Of a stretch of DNA of 64,000 bases, positions 33,679 through 42,442 are shown piece by piece. The notes under the pieces are model-generated. The model searched no databases and was not told the origin of the DNA. It saw only the letters and a program-made list of their open reading frames with translations. The DNA lies in the NCBI GenBank assembly GCA_039636785.1, contig CP144169.1, positions 2,604,001 through 2,668,000 of the forward strand, written 5' to 3'. Origin of the DNA: Micrococcaceae bacterium Sec5.7. Its GTDB lineage: Bacteria; Actinomycetota; Actinomycetes; Actinomycetales; Micrococcaceae. A program made the translations under genes and the position numbers. Positions within the stretch are counted from its first letter, which is position 1. Every line of letters starts with the position of its first letter.

Positions 33679-34557
33679 CTACTCCTGTGTGCGGCCTGCT
33701 GTCATCCGAAGCAGTACGCCGGAGACCAGGAGAATGCCGCCTGTGATCAAAGACGCCAGGATCCAGGCCCCGAAGCCGTCCAGCGATGCGGCCACGAATT
33801 CGCGTTTGAAGATCTCCGCTACGGGGTTGCCGCTTACTGTTCCGGAGATGGCCGCGCCTGCCGCGCGTGATCCGAGGAACCATGTCCCGGCGAGCAGCAA
33901 AGCACCGATACCGGTTCCGGCCAGCACCGACCAGCGACGGCGGGCAGCAACAAATGCGAGCACAAAAGCCAATGCGGAGCCCAGCCCCAGCGCATACCCC
34001 ATCGGCGCGTAGGCATTCGCACGCTCAATAAGCTGCCGCTGGCTCGACTGGCCGATGTTGATGAGCGTCTGGTCCGGAGCGTCCAAGGGCAACCCAACGG
34101 CGTCGGATATCTGTTGGGTCACCAGCGCCACGAGAGGCGCAACATCAAGGGTCAGTGAGGTTGTTGCATCCACTTCGGGCGGCAGCGTCCGGGGATCGGC
34201 AAAACTCAGCCGGTGGCTCCTGTGCAGGGTTTCTTCCCAGGCCGCAGGGTATCCCGGCAACGAGGTGAGCGATGAAGCAGCCGATTCGAGGACCGGCCGG
34301 ACAAGTTCAGTAAGACTTTTAGGAATCCGGCCATCGGAATCAAGGCTTCCGACCGCCGCAGCTGACAGCCTCTGCTGGAACAAAGGATCGTTCCCCAGAG
34401 GAGCGGCCAGCGCCACAAATCCGTCCTCCTGCACGATATTGCGGTCCACCCACATAGCGGGTACTGCAACGGCAGCCAGCAGCAGTCCGAGTAGAACTGC
34501 TGCCGCTGAGACAAAAGTGCGCAAGGGATTCCTAGCCTGTTGTTGGGATACAGCCAT
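33679..34557 (-). CDS. Membrane protein with large extracytoplasmic domain, unknown
   Basis: A 292-residue protein with an N-terminal helix (TFVSAAAVLLGLLLAAVAVPAMW, about residues 14-36), a roughly 150-residue presumably extracytoplasmic region, and three C-terminal helices (MGYALGLGSALAFVLAFVAA; VLAGTGIGALLLAGTWFL; FGAWILASLITGGILLVSG). The N-terminal helix followed by WVDRNIVQEDGFVALAAPLG recalls a widespread actinobacterial hypothetical membrane family without known function. The start is uncertain: ATG 34557 overlaps a TAGGAT that could itself be the -10, in which case the TTG near 34521 would be the true start. It is divergent from xseA. Confidence 0.65.
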   Translation of the reverse strand: MAVSQQQARNPLRTFVSAAAVLLGLLLAAVAVPAMWVDRNIVQEDGFVALAAPLGNDPLFQQRLSAAAVGSLDSDGRIPKSLTELVRPVLESAASSLTSLPGYPAAWEETLHRSHRLSFADPRTLPPEVDATTSLTLDVAPLVALVTQQISDAVGLPLDAPDQTLINIGQSSQRQLIERANAYAPMGYALGLGSALAFVLAFVAARRRWSVLAGTGIGALLLAGTWFLGSRAAGAAISGTVSGNPVAEIFKREFVAASLDGFGAWILASLITGGILLVSGVLLRMTAGRTQE

Positions 34558-34631
34558 CCTAAAGGGGCTGCCCCGGGAACAAAAATGTCAGCGCCCGGTG
34601 ATAGGGCTATGGATAGAGTTGGTTCACCGGC

Positions 34632-34646
34632 CCCGGAATTTCCGGG
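34632..34646 (+). promoter_or_regulatory. Palindrome in the xseA leader
   Basis: CCCGGAA-T-TTCCGGG is a perfect 7-1-7 palindrome 12 nt downstream of a TAGAGT -10 hexamer (34614-34619). The position just after the expected transcription start fits a repressor site, but it could also fold as RNA. It does not match the GAAC-N4-GTTC LexA box of actinobacteria. Confidence 0.45.
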
Positions 34647-34719
34647 ATCCGACTGTCCGGCAATAACCCCGCAAAGGACCACTGCATGCACCAGGAAGTC
34701 GCCGCCGCTGGACGGGCAC

Positions 34720-36027
34720 ATGTCTGAAGATATTGCAGCCACAGCTGCAGCGCCCCCAGCGGGGCCCACAACTGTGCCGGCCACGGCTGCGGAAACCAGC
34801 CCGGACAACCCGTGGCCGTTGCAACTGCTGTCCCAGAAGCTCAAAGCGCACATAGACCGGACGCCCTCTGCCTGGGTTGAAGGCCAGGTCATTGAGCTCA
34901 ACCGTCGCGGCACCAGCGCGTACCTGACGCTCAGGGACGTGGATGCCGAGATCTCCCTGCCCGCCTCCATCTGGACCACCGTGCTGGACCGGCAGGAAAC
35001 GCCGCTCGAGCGGGGCTCCCGCGTTGTCGCCCTGCTGAAACCCGAGTTCTGGTTGAAAACCGGACGGCTGAGCATGCAGGTAAAGGACATCCGGCCGGTA
35101 GGTCTCGGTGATCTGCTGGCCCGGATAGAGCGATTGAGACAGGCGTTGGCGCTGGAAGGGCTCTTTGCAGTTTCACGGAAGAAGCGGCTCCCCCTGCTCC
35201 CCCACCGGATCGGGCTCATTACCGGCCGGGAGTCGGATGCCAAGAAGGACATTTTGCGCAATGCGGCACTCCGCTGGCCCGCCGTCGAGTTCGAGGTCCG
35301 TGAAGTAGCGGTGCAGGGAAACACCGCGGTAGCCCAGGTCATCGGGGCCCTGCGTGAACTCGATGCCCGCCCGGATGTGGACGTCATAGTGATCGCCCGC
35401 GGTGGCGGTGCGCTGGAAGACCTGCTGCCATTCAGCAGTGAAGAGCTCATCCGTGCCGTGTCCGCCGCTCTCACCCCCGTGGTCAGTGCGATCGGCCATG
35501 AGGCTGACAGGCCGATCCTCGACGACGTCGCTGATCTTCGCGCATCAACGCCCACCGACGCCGCCAAGAGAATCGTGCCCGATGTCGTGGAGGAGCTCGC
35601 CCGGGTCAGGCAAGCCCGGGACCAGCTGCGGCGCAGCGTCACACGGCTCGTTGACAGAGAAAGGGATCGTCTGGCCTCGCTCCACTCCCGCCCGGTACTG
35701 GCCGCGCCGGAGGGCATGGTGACTGTCCGCTCCGAAGACGTGGACCGGCTCCGTCGCCGCTCCTCCGCTGCTGTGCATTCCGCGGTGGTGCGGGCAACAG
35801 ATCAGCTGCTCCATCTGCGGGCACAGGTCCGTGCACTTTCCCCTCAGCAAACGCTGGACCGCGGATATGCGGTGGTGCAGCTCAGTGAAAACGGCGATGT
35901 TGCAGGTGCCGGGCGCGAAGTGGTGCGGCACCCGTCGCAGGCGCCCGCCGGGGCTGGGCTGTCGGTCCGTGTTGCCGGCGGCACGTTTGGCGCCAATTCC
36001 ACCGGCCCCGACGACAATAACCCATGA
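34720..36027 (+). CDS. xseA: Exodeoxyribonuclease VII large subunit
   Basis: A 435-residue XseA. The N-terminal OB-fold DNA-binding domain reads [20 protein letters not shown] (about residues 51-70), followed by the catalytic domain with [21 protein letters not shown] and [23 protein letters not shown] (acidic catalytic residues), [26 protein letters not shown], a helical coiled-coil arm, and the C-terminal [10 protein letters not shown] segment. It degrades single-stranded DNA with XseB. ATG 34720 is the first in-frame start after the likely transcription start; the open frame further upstream (to 34540) is not conserved. Confidence 0.93.
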   Translation: MSEDIAATAAAPPAGPTTVPATAAETSPDNPWPLQLLSQKLKAHIDRTPSAWVEGQVIELNRRGTSAYLTLRDVDAEISLPASIWTTVLDRQETPLERGSRVVALLKPEFWLKTGRLSMQVKDIRPVGLGDLLARIERLRQALALEGLFAVSRKKRLPLLPHRIGLITGRESDAKKDILRNAALRWPAVEFEVREVAVQGNTAVAQVIGALRELDARPDVDVIVIARGGGALEDLLPFSSEELIRAVSAALTPVVSAIGHEADRPILDDVADLRASTPTDAAKRIVPDVVEELARVRQARDQLRRSVTRLVDRERDRLASLHSRPVLAAPEGMVTVRSEDVDRLRRRSSAAVHSAVVRATDQLLHLRAQVRALSPQQTLDRGYAVVQLSENGDVAGAGREVVRHPSQAPAGAGLSVRVAGGTFGANSTGPDDNNP

Positions 36028-36047
36028 CAGCAGAAAGGAACTCAACC

Positions 36048-36269
36048 ATGACGGACAAGAAACCGGAAACGGACACCGAGGCACTCAGCTACGAGGAGGC
36101 CCGGGAGCAGCTCGTAGGCGTGGTGGGCAAACTTGAGGCCGGCGGTGCCAGCCTCGAAGAATCACTCGCGTTATGGGAGCTTGGCGAAGCGCTGGCCAAG
36201 CGCTGCGAAGAATGGCTTGAAGGCGCCAGGAAACGACTCGCCTCCGCCCGGGGCACCCTGCCTGAGTAG
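36048..36269 (+). CDS. xseB: Exodeoxyribonuclease VII small subunit
   Basis: A 73-residue XseB. The core [20 protein letters not shown] and [22 protein letters not shown] form the two-helix hairpin that wraps the XseA coiled coil. ATG 36048 has AAAGGA 9 nt upstream and is 20 nt after the xseA stop. An earlier in-frame ATG at 36024 overlaps the xseA stop (ATGA) and remains possible. The two subunits form one operon. Confidence 0.92.
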   Translation: MTDKKPETDTEALSYEEAREQLVGVVGKLEAGGASLEESLALWELGEALAKRCEEWLEGARKRLASARGTLPE

Positions 36270-36293
36270 GACGCCGCTCCACGAGGCCGCCCG

Positions 36294-36344
36294 GCGCTCC
36301 AGGCTGCCCTGCGCTCCAGGCTGCCCTGCGCCCAAGGTTGCCCG
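36294..36344. repeat. 17-bp tandem repeat, three copies
   Basis: GCGCTCCAGGCTGCCCT occurs twice exactly (36294-36310, 36311-36327), followed by a degenerate third unit (36328-36344). It lies in the convergent gap between xseB and PPK2, with no gene over it. Confidence 0.85.
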
Positions 36345-36370
36345 GCCATGCCGCACCCAATCAGGCGGGT

Positions 36371-37225
36371 TCAGGACTTGTCCACCAGGCGGCGCTCCGC
36401 GGCAACATCGAACTCCGCTTTGGGCCATTCAAGCTTCAGCCCTTCCATTGCTCCAAGCACCAGCTGCTGAACGGCGATCCTTGCATACCATTTTTTGTCG
36501 GCCGGAACCACGTGCCACGGAGCCAGAGCAGTGCTCGTGTTGTCGAACACGGCCTGATAGGCGGCCATGTAGTCGTCCCAGAAGGCGCGCTCCTTAAGAT
36601 CCCCGCTGCTGTACTTCCAATGTTTCGCCGGATCGTCGAGCCGCGTAAGCAGCCGATCCCTCTGTGCGTCGCGGCTGATGTTGAGCATGACCTTGACTAT
36701 CCTGGTTCCCGAATCCGTCAGCCGCCCTTCAAAGTCATTGATCGCTCCGTAGCGCCGCTTCAGCTCATCCGGCGATGCCCAGCTGTGAACACGGTGGATG
36801 AGGACGTCCTCATACTGGGAACGGTCAAAGACGCCCACCATGCCTGCCGCAGGGACTTCCCTTTCAATCCGCCACAGGAAGTCGTAGGACTTTTCTACGT
36901 CCGTGGGCGCTTTGAATGCCTTCAACTGGACGCCCTGCGGATCCATCGCTCCCATAACGTGGCGCACAATTCCGCCCTTACCCGCCGTATCCATGGCCTG
37001 CAGGATCAGCAGGATGCGTTTGTTTCCGCCGAACTTGGCTTCAGCGAACAGCTTCTCCTGGAGTCCCGCCAGCTTGCCGTCGAGATCCGCCAGAAGTGTC
37101 TCGCCGTCGGCCTTTTTCCCGTTGTAGCCGGGCGTTGAGTCAGGATCCACGTCGGCAAGGCTGAACCCCTTCCCCACCTTCAAGGTTTCAGAAGGACGCG
37201 TCTCGAATTCCACGATGCTGCCCAT
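36371..37225 (-). CDS. ppk2: Polyphosphate kinase 2 family protein
   Basis: A 284-residue PPK2 (polyphosphate:nucleotide phosphotransferase subgroup). Walker A-like LQAMDTAGKGGIVRHVMGAM (about residues 77-96), the Walker B/lid segments VGVFDRSQYEDVLIHRVH and YGAINDFEGRLTDSGTRIVKVML, and the YMAAYQAVFDNTST / APWHVVPADKKWYARIAV C-terminal motif are all present. It phosphorylates nucleotides (ADP, GDP or AMP, depending on class) with polyphosphate; the class cannot be fixed here. ATG 37225 has AAGAGGA upstream; the open frame 11 codons earlier lacks a ribosome site. It lies 51 nt after the aminotransferase gene and may be cotranscribed with it. Confidence 0.9.
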   Translation of the reverse strand: MGSIVEFETRPSETLKVGKGFSLADVDPDSTPGYNGKKADGETLLADLDGKLAGLQEKLFAEAKFGGNKRILLILQAMDTAGKGGIVRHVMGAMDPQGVQLKAFKAPTDVEKSYDFLWRIEREVPAAGMVGVFDRSQYEDVLIHRVHSWASPDELKRRYGAINDFEGRLTDSGTRIVKVMLNISRDAQRDRLLTRLDDPAKHWKYSSGDLKERAFWDDYMAAYQAVFDNTSTALAPWHVVPADKKWYARIAVQQLVLGAMEGLKLEWPKAEFDVAAERRLVDKS

Positions 37226-37276
37226 CAGGATCCTCTTTCTGCAGTCGCCGCGTGCCAAGGGGCACGTCTCAACAGG

Positions 37277-38497
37277 CTAGTTGCCCTGGTACCTGCTGAG
37301 GAAGTCCGCCATGCGGCCAATTGCTTCCTCGATGTCCTTGACGTTGGGCAGGGTAACCATGCGGAAGTGGTCGGGACGGACCCAGTTGAAGGCGCGGCCG
37401 TGTGAGACCAGGATCTTCTGTTCCCGCAGCAGATCGAGAACAAATTTCTCATCGTCACGGATGTGGAAGAACTCAGGGTCCAGCTTGGGAAACAGGTACA
37501 GCGCCCCCCGTGCCTGCTGCGTGCTGACACCTGGAATGGCGTTGAGCAGATCGTAGGCCATGTTCCGCTGCTCCAGCAGCCGCCCGCCGGGAAGGATCAG
37601 ATCATTGATGCTCTGATATCCGCCCAGTGCAGTCTGGATGGCGTGCTGTGCCGGCACGTTGGCGCACAGTCGCATATTGGCCAGCAGGCTGATGCCCTCA
37701 AGGTAGTCGGAAGCATCCTTTTTCGGGCCGGAGATGGCCATCCAGCCGGCGCGGTAGCCGCACACCCTGTATGCCTTGGAGAGCCCGCTGAAGGTCAGGC
37801 ACAGGACATGGTCGCCGGTGAGGCTGGCCATGTTCACGTGCACGGCGTCCTCGTACAGGATCTTCTCGTAGATCTCGTCGGCAAAGAGCACCAGCCCGTG
37901 CTTTTCCGCGAGTGCCACGATCTTCTTGAGCGTGGCCTCCGGGTAGACCGCTCCGGTGGGATTATTCGGGTTGATGACCACGATCCCTTTGGTCCGCGGT
38001 GTGATCTTCGATTCCAGGTCCTCGAGATCCGGCTGCCAGCCCGACTCCTCATCGCACAGGTAATGGACGGGTTTTCCGCTGGCAAGAGCAACGGAGGCGG
38101 TCCACAGCGGATAGTCCGGCGTAGGGATGAGCACTTCATCGCCGTCGTCAAGCAGAGCCATGAGGGACATAGTGATGAGTTCGCTGACGCCGTTGCCCAG
38201 GTAAATATCGTCAACGTGGATGTTCTGGATCCCGCGCGTCTGGTAGTACTGCGAGACCGCGGTACGGGCGGAGAAGATGCCCCGGGAGTCGCTGTAACCC
38301 TGGGCATGCGGCAGGTGGCGGATCATGTCCACCAGGATGGCGTCCGGCGCTTCGAACCCAAACGGCGCAGGATTTCCGATATTCAGTTTGAGGATGCGGT
38401 GACCCTCCGCCTCCATCTGCTGGGCGGCCTGAAGAATCGGTCCACGGATGTCGTAAAGGACGTTATGAAGCTTGGTGGACTGCTTGAATTCTGCCAT
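37277..38497 (-). CDS. alaT: Alanine-type aminotransferase (AlaA/AlaT)
   Basis: A 406-residue fold-type I PLP aminotransferase, close in length and motifs to E. coli AlaA (405 aa). KLNIGNPAPFGFEAPDAI, YLGNGVSELITMSL, VINPNNPTGAVYPE (Asn for PLP), FADEIYEKI (Asp), and FSGLSKAYRVCGYRAGW (Schiff-base Lys241). It converts pyruvate and glutamate to alanine and 2-oxoglutarate; aspartate-type activity cannot be excluded. CATATT on the minus strand (38504-38509) ends 6 nt before ATG, with no ribosome site, so it is a likely leaderless message. Confidence 0.88.
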   Translation of the reverse strand: MAEFKQSTKLHNVLYDIRGPILQAAQQMEAEGHRILKLNIGNPAPFGFEAPDAILVDMIRHLPHAQGYSDSRGIFSARTAVSQYYQTRGIQNIHVDDIYLGNGVSELITMSLMALLDDGDEVLIPTPDYPLWTASVALASGKPVHYLCDEESGWQPDLEDLESKITPRTKGIVVINPNNPTGAVYPEATLKKIVALAEKHGLVLFADEIYEKILYEDAVHVNMASLTGDHVLCLTFSGLSKAYRVCGYRAGWMAISGPKKDASDYLEGISLLANMRLCANVPAQHAIQTALGGYQSINDLILPGGRLLEQRNMAYDLLNAIPGVSTQQARGALYLFPKLDPEFFHIRDDEKFVLDLLREQKILVSHGRAFNWVRPDHFRMVTLPNVKDIEEAIGRMADFLSRYQGN

Positions 38498-38601
38498 TCA
38501 TCAAATATGCCATAGGGAGGATGTACTTCCGCTGAGACTTGTCTCACATGGCGTTTCCAGGCTGCCTGCGCATCCGCTGCCTGCATGCTGCCGGAAATGC
38601 G

Positions 38602-38643
38602 CGACGGCGGCGGGCGGACCCGTAAGTCCGGCAGCCGCCGTCG
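38602..38643 (-). terminator. Terminator hairpin of the osmoprotectant importer operon
   Basis: CGACGGCGGC (38602-38611) pairs with GCCGCCGTCG (38634-38643), and CGGAC (38615-38619) pairs with GTCCG (38626-38630) inside. It is 27 nt beyond the stop of the binding-protein gene, the last gene of the operon. Confidence 0.8.
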
Positions 38644-38669
38644 TGCCTCATTCCGAAGGGATTCGAAGA

Positions 38670-39626
38670 CTACTTGACGATGCCCTTGTCCTTGAGCCAG
38701 GCAGCCGCTGCGTCCTTTGCATTCTGCTTCTGGCTGCCGCTGACTGCGCGGTTGAGATTGACCAGATCTTCTGTAGTCAGGATCTTGGAAACCGCGTTCA
38801 GTGCTTCCTTGGCTGTGTCCGTCATCTTGGCCTTGTTGTAGAGCGGCAGCACCTGCTGGGCCTTGAAGTTGTTTTTAGGGTCGTCAAGAACCACCAGATC
38901 GTTGTCCGCGATGGAGGGGGTGGTGGTGTAGATGTCAGCCACCTGGACGTCGTTCTTCAGGAGGGCCTGGAGCGTCAGGTTCCCGCCGCCGTCGCTGAAC
39001 GGCTGGAGGGCCTTGAGCACGCAGCCGTAGTTCTTCTTCAGCCCGGGGAAGCCATAGGCCCGGGTTTCAAACGTGGCCGGCGCCGCCATGGTCAGGTCCT
39101 TGCAGACCTTGGCCAGGTCCTCGACGGACTTCAGCTGGTACTTTTCGGCGGTTGCCTTGGTGACCACCATGGCATCTTTCGACTCGGCCTTGGCCGCTTC
39201 AAGCACGCCCAGGCCCTCCGGGAGCTTGTCCGGCAGCGCCTTGAAGATGTCTTCCGCGGCGACTTCGGGGGCTTCCGCGTCCACATGGGACAGCAGATTT
39301 CCGGAGTAGTCCGGAACCAGATCAATGGAACCGTCCTGAACGGCCTTGAAATAGATCTCGCGCGATCCGATGTTGGGCTTGGTGGTGGCGGTCACCCCGG
39401 CTGCGGTGAGGGCGCCGGCATAGATCTCGGCCACGATCTGGCTCTCCGGGAAGTCGGCCGAACCAACAACAAGGGAACCGCCCGCTGCGCCCGTGGTGGA
39501 ACCGGTGGTCGATGTGGACAGCGGGTTGCCGCCGCCGCAGGCGCTCAGCGCCATGATGATGCCGACTCCCGCGGCCAGGCCGCCCAGTCCGCGGCGGGTG
39601 ATCGTAGTGGGGACAGGGTGCTTCAT
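38670..39626 (-). CDS. opuCC: Glycine betaine/choline ABC importer, substrate-binding lipoprotein
   Basis: A 318-residue OpuAC/ProX-type binding protein. The signal peptide has TRRGLGG, a hydrophobic core and lipobox LSAC (Cys30), then a Ser/Thr/Gly tether. The ligand domain starts LVVGSADFPESQIVAEIYAGAL, then KPNIGSREIYFKAVQDGSIDLVPDYSGNLL, the family signature for quaternary-ammonium binders. Start ATG overlaps the preceding permease stop (39623-39626). Substrate is a compatible solute; which one is not readable. It is the last gene of the ATPase-permease-permease-binding protein operon, the reverse position from the glu and opp operons. Confidence 0.9.
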   Translation of the reverse strand: MKHPVPTTITRRGLGGLAAGVGIIMALSACGGGNPLSTSTTGSTTGAAGGSLVVGSADFPESQIVAEIYAGALTAAGVTATTKPNIGSREIYFKAVQDGSIDLVPDYSGNLLSHVDAEAPEVAAEDIFKALPDKLPEGLGVLEAAKAESKDAMVVTKATAEKYQLKSVEDLAKVCKDLTMAAPATFETRAYGFPGLKKNYGCVLKALQPFSDGGGNLTLQALLKNDVQVADIYTTTPSIADNDLVVLDDPKNNFKAQQVLPLYNKAKMTDTAKEALNAVSKILTTEDLVNLNRAVSGSQKQNAKDAAAAWLKDKGIVK

Positions 39627-40366
39627 GGGGTGCCTCCTTGAACGACAGCCACGGGTTTCGCGGCTGTGAGATCGTCAGTGGCCTTTTGGCCACCGTTGGG
39701 ATCGTTGGAAAGTCCGGGTGAAACGAACAGCCTCTGCACACCGGCAAGGATCAGATCCACTGCGATGGCGAGGGCAGCGATGAGGAGGGACCCCGCCAGC
39801 ATCCGGGGGAAGTCCTGCAGGACTAGACCGTCGAAGAGGTAGCGCCCCAGCCCGCCGAGCGGCAGATAGGCCACGACGGACACAGTTGCAATGACCTGCA
39901 GGATGGCGGTCCGGATGCCGCCGAACATCACCTGCAGGCCGTTGGGTACTTCCACCAGGAACAGGATCTGGAGTTCGGTCATACCCACGGCCCTCGCGGC
40001 GTCCACAACCGTGCGGTCCACGCTGGAGATGCCGGCGTATGTGCCCGCCAGAAGCGGGGGGACAGTCAGGATCACCAAGGCCCAGACTGGAGGCATAATG
40101 CCACTGCCTGCGAGCAGCGCAAACAGCACCAGCAGGCCAAGCGTGGGCAGCGCACGCAGGGCACCGGCAACGGCCACTGCCACGACCCGTCCGCGCCCCG
40201 TGTGCCCGATGTACAGTCCCACCGGAACCGCGATGGCCCCGGCAATCACCAGGACCAGCCCGCTGTACTGCAGATGTTCCGCCAGCCGGACGGGGATTCC
40301 GGAACTGCCGGACCAGTGCGCCGGATCGGCGATCCAGGCGAAGGTGTCAGTGAAGATGTTGCTCAT
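39623..40366 (-). CDS. opuCD: Glycine betaine/choline ABC importer, permease
   Basis: A 247-residue ProW/OpuCB-type permease with six membrane helices. HLQYSGLVLVIAGAIAVPVGLYIGH is the first part of the transport core, followed by LRALPTLGLLVLFAL and the EAA loop VDAARAVGMTELQILFLVEVPNG (about residues 133-155). ATG 40366 overlaps the stop of the first permease gene (ATGA, 40363-40366). It pairs with that permease in the membrane. Confidence 0.9.
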   Translation of the reverse strand: MSNIFTDTFAWIADPAHWSGSSGIPVRLAEHLQYSGLVLVIAGAIAVPVGLYIGHTGRGRVVAVAVAGALRALPTLGLLVLFALLAGSGIMPPVWALVILTVPPLLAGTYAGISSVDRTVVDAARAVGMTELQILFLVEVPNGLQVMFGGIRTAILQVIATVSVVAYLPLGGLGRYLFDGLVLQDFPRMLAGSLLIAALAIAVDLILAGVQRLFVSPGLSNDPNGGQKATDDLTAAKPVAVVQGGTP

Positions 40367-41076
40367 GCGCCGCCCCCCGCGTGGATCCGGGCCTCGGCGA
40401 TGAATTCCGCGCCGGACTTTTGGGCCGGCTTCGACGGCGTCGCTGACACCCGCGTCCACGGAGTCAGGAGCCGCTCGAGCACGACCAACAGTGAGTCCAT
40501 CAGCAACGCGAGCAGCAGAATGGCGACAATGCCAACCACGACTTCGGTAATAAACGTCCGCTGTAGACCGTCGGTAAACAGCATTCCCAGATTCCCGACG
40601 CCGAGCAGCGCGGCAACACTCACCAGCGAGATGTTGCTGACGGATACCACCCGGAGCCCGGCAAACAGCACGGGCAATGAAAGAGGCAAATCAATCTGCA
40701 GGAAACGGGCCGCGGGTCTGTACCCCATGGCCACTGCCGCCTGCCGGAGGTTCTCATCCACCGAGTCAAAAGCGTCCATGGCGGCACGGACCAGCAGCGC
40801 CACGGCATAGATGGTCAGCGCCACAATCACATTGACGGGATCCAGGATCCTGGTGCCAAGGATCGAAGGCAGGATGATAAAAAGTGCCAGCGAGGGGATG
40901 GTGTACAACAAAGAGCTGGCGGTGACCACCACAGAACGGAGGGTGGCGTTCCTACGGGCAAACTGAGCCAGCGGAACGGAGATCAGCAGTCCCAAAACCA
41001 TGGGGATCAATGCCAGGGCAAGGTGTTGGCCGGCCCTCTCGAAGACCATGCCGCTGTTGGACAGCAACCATTCCAT
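40363..41076 (-). CDS. opuCB: Glycine betaine/choline ABC importer, permease
   Basis: A 237-residue permease of the same family. HLALALIPMVLGLLISVPLAQFARR opens the core, then LLYTIPSLALFIIL and the EAA loop DENLRQAAVAMGYRPAARFLQIDLP (about residues 107-131). Start and ATPase stop overlap as TGATG (41076 shared), so translation is coupled. A basic, Pro-rich C-terminal tail extends past the last helix. Confidence 0.9.
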   Translation of the reverse strand: MEWLLSNSGMVFERAGQHLALALIPMVLGLLISVPLAQFARRNATLRSVVVTASSLLYTIPSLALFIILPSILGTRILDPVNVIVALTIYAVALLVRAAMDAFDSVDENLRQAAVAMGYRPAARFLQIDLPLSLPVLFAGLRVVSVSNISLVSVAALLGVGNLGMLFTDGLQRTFITEVVVGIVAILLLALLMDSLLVVLERLLTPWTRVSATPSKPAQKSGAEFIAEARIHAGGGA

Positions 41077-42176
41077 CAGAAGGCACCCTGCCGGACCTTG
41101 CGGGCCGATTCGATCAAGGCAAGGACCTCGGCTGCCCGGATAACACCGGCTACCCTTCCTTCGTGGTCCACGGCAACGCCCAGGCCTGACGGCGAGGACA
41201 GCGCAGCATCCAGTGCACGGCGAAGGCTTTCGCCCTGCCGGAAAAGGGACCCGCCGGGAATAAGTCCGGTATCCGTGCCCGGACTTGCCCAGCCGAGCGG
41301 GCGGGTGCCGGCGTCCACTACGAGCTGCCAGTCGTTTGCCGCCGCCGGGTCCGCAACAGCACCGTTCTCCCCCCTGATGATTGTGGGCACCGGATGGACG
41401 GCGACGCCGTCGGACGCCGTGAACCCAAGGTGACGGAAGCCCCGGTCCCTGCCCACAAACGATGCTACAAAATCATTGGCCGGCGCCCGGAGGATTTCCT
41501 CCGGGGTGGCGTACTGCGCGAGCTTTCCCCCGACGGCAAACACGGCCACTTTGTCGCCCAGGACGGTGGCCTCATCAATATCGTGCGTGACAAAAACGAT
41601 GGTCTTGGCCAGATCACGCTGCAGCCGGAGCAGTTCCTGCTGCAGTTCGTCGCGCACCACGGGGTCAACGGCGCTGAAGGGTTCGTCCATCAGCAACACG
41701 GGCGGATCGGCGGCGAGCGCACGCGCCACGCCCACCCTCTGCTGCTGCCCGCCGGAAAGCTGGGAGGGGTACCGTTTGCCGAGCACGGAAGCAAGCCCGA
41801 CGACGTCGAGCAGCTCTTCAGCGCGCTTGCGGGCTTCCGCTTTGGAGGCGCCGTTCAGGCGCGGCACGGTTGCGATGTTGTCCAGCACTGAACGGTGCGG
41901 CATCAGTCCGGAGGACTGCATGACGTAGCCCATGGACCGGCGGAGCCCGGCGGCAGGCTCGGAGGTGACGTCCTTGCCGCCCACCGTGATGGTGCCGGAG
42001 GTCGGCTCAACCATCCGGTTTATCATCCGCAATGATGTGGTCTTTCCACAGCCCGATGGCCCCACAAAAACCGTAATGGAGCCCTTGTCAATGGACATGC
42101 TCAACTGATCCACGGCCGGCAGCCCGCTCTGGTACTGCTTGGTGACGCTCCGGAATTCAATCATTGCATCAGCCAT
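41076..42176 (-). CDS. opuCA: Glycine betaine/choline ABC importer, ATP-binding protein with CBS region
   Basis: A 366-residue ATPase. MIEFRSVTKQYQSGLPAVDQ starts the domain; Walker A GPSGCGKTTS, VMQSSGLMPHRSVLDN, signature [16 protein letters not shown], Walker B LLMDEPFSAVDPV and THDIDEATVLGDKVAV follow. After about residue 245 comes a C-terminal region resembling CBS modules (LIPGGSLFRQGESLRRALDAAL, GLGVAVDHEGRVAGVIRAAEVL), which in OpuA-type ATPases senses ionic strength. The start is uncertain: ATG 42176 or 42164. A TACAGT hexamer at 42251-42256 (minus strand) could even allow a GTG at 42239. Confidence 0.9.
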   Translation of the reverse strand: MADAMIEFRSVTKQYQSGLPAVDQLSMSIDKGSITVFVGPSGCGKTTSLRMINRMVEPTSGTITVGGKDVTSEPAAGLRRSMGYVMQSSGLMPHRSVLDNIATVPRLNGASKAEARKRAEELLDVVGLASVLGKRYPSQLSGGQQQRVGVARALAADPPVLLMDEPFSAVDPVVRDELQQELLRLQRDLAKTIVFVTHDIDEATVLGDKVAVFAVGGKLAQYATPEEILRAPANDFVASFVGRDRGFRHLGFTASDGVAVHPVPTIIRGENGAVADPAAANDWQLVVDAGTRPLGWASPGTDTGLIPGGSLFRQGESLRRALDAALSSPSGLGVAVDHEGRVAGVIRAAEVLALIESARKVRQGAF

Positions 42177-42372
42177 TCCCGGGCTTACCTTACTGTTGGG
42201 CTGCAACTTCGGACGATCAAGCGAACTGATCATAAGCACGCTGATTTTTCACTGTAAAGCGTGTCTTGACTTAGCGTAACCAAAGCCCGCGGCAAAGGAA
42301 CCGCAGACGTGGCAACCGTAATCATTCGGAAACACCCGCGGTCCGGATGGGCGGACAGCTGCGGATTCGGAA

Positions 42373-42429
42373 TTCTTGTCCGGATACGGCCGCATTCGGG
42401 CCATCTAAGCGGCCGTATCCGGACAAGAA
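42373..42429. terminator. 21-bp perfect hairpin at rsgA 3' end
   Basis: 42373-42393 pairs perfectly with 42409-42429 (21 bp, core GTCCGGATACGGCCGC) around a 15-nt loop. There is no U-tract. It begins 13 nt after the rsgA stop on the minus strand and upstream of the osmoprotectant operon, separating the two same-direction units. Confidence 0.85.
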
Positions 42430-42442
42430 CTTCACGGGTGGG

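Noticed and set aside
34206..35717. Long minus-strand frame (503 codons) opposite xseA
   Set aside because: Low-complexity Ser/Arg-rich translation typical of antisense GC-rich DNA; xseA is clear on the other strand.
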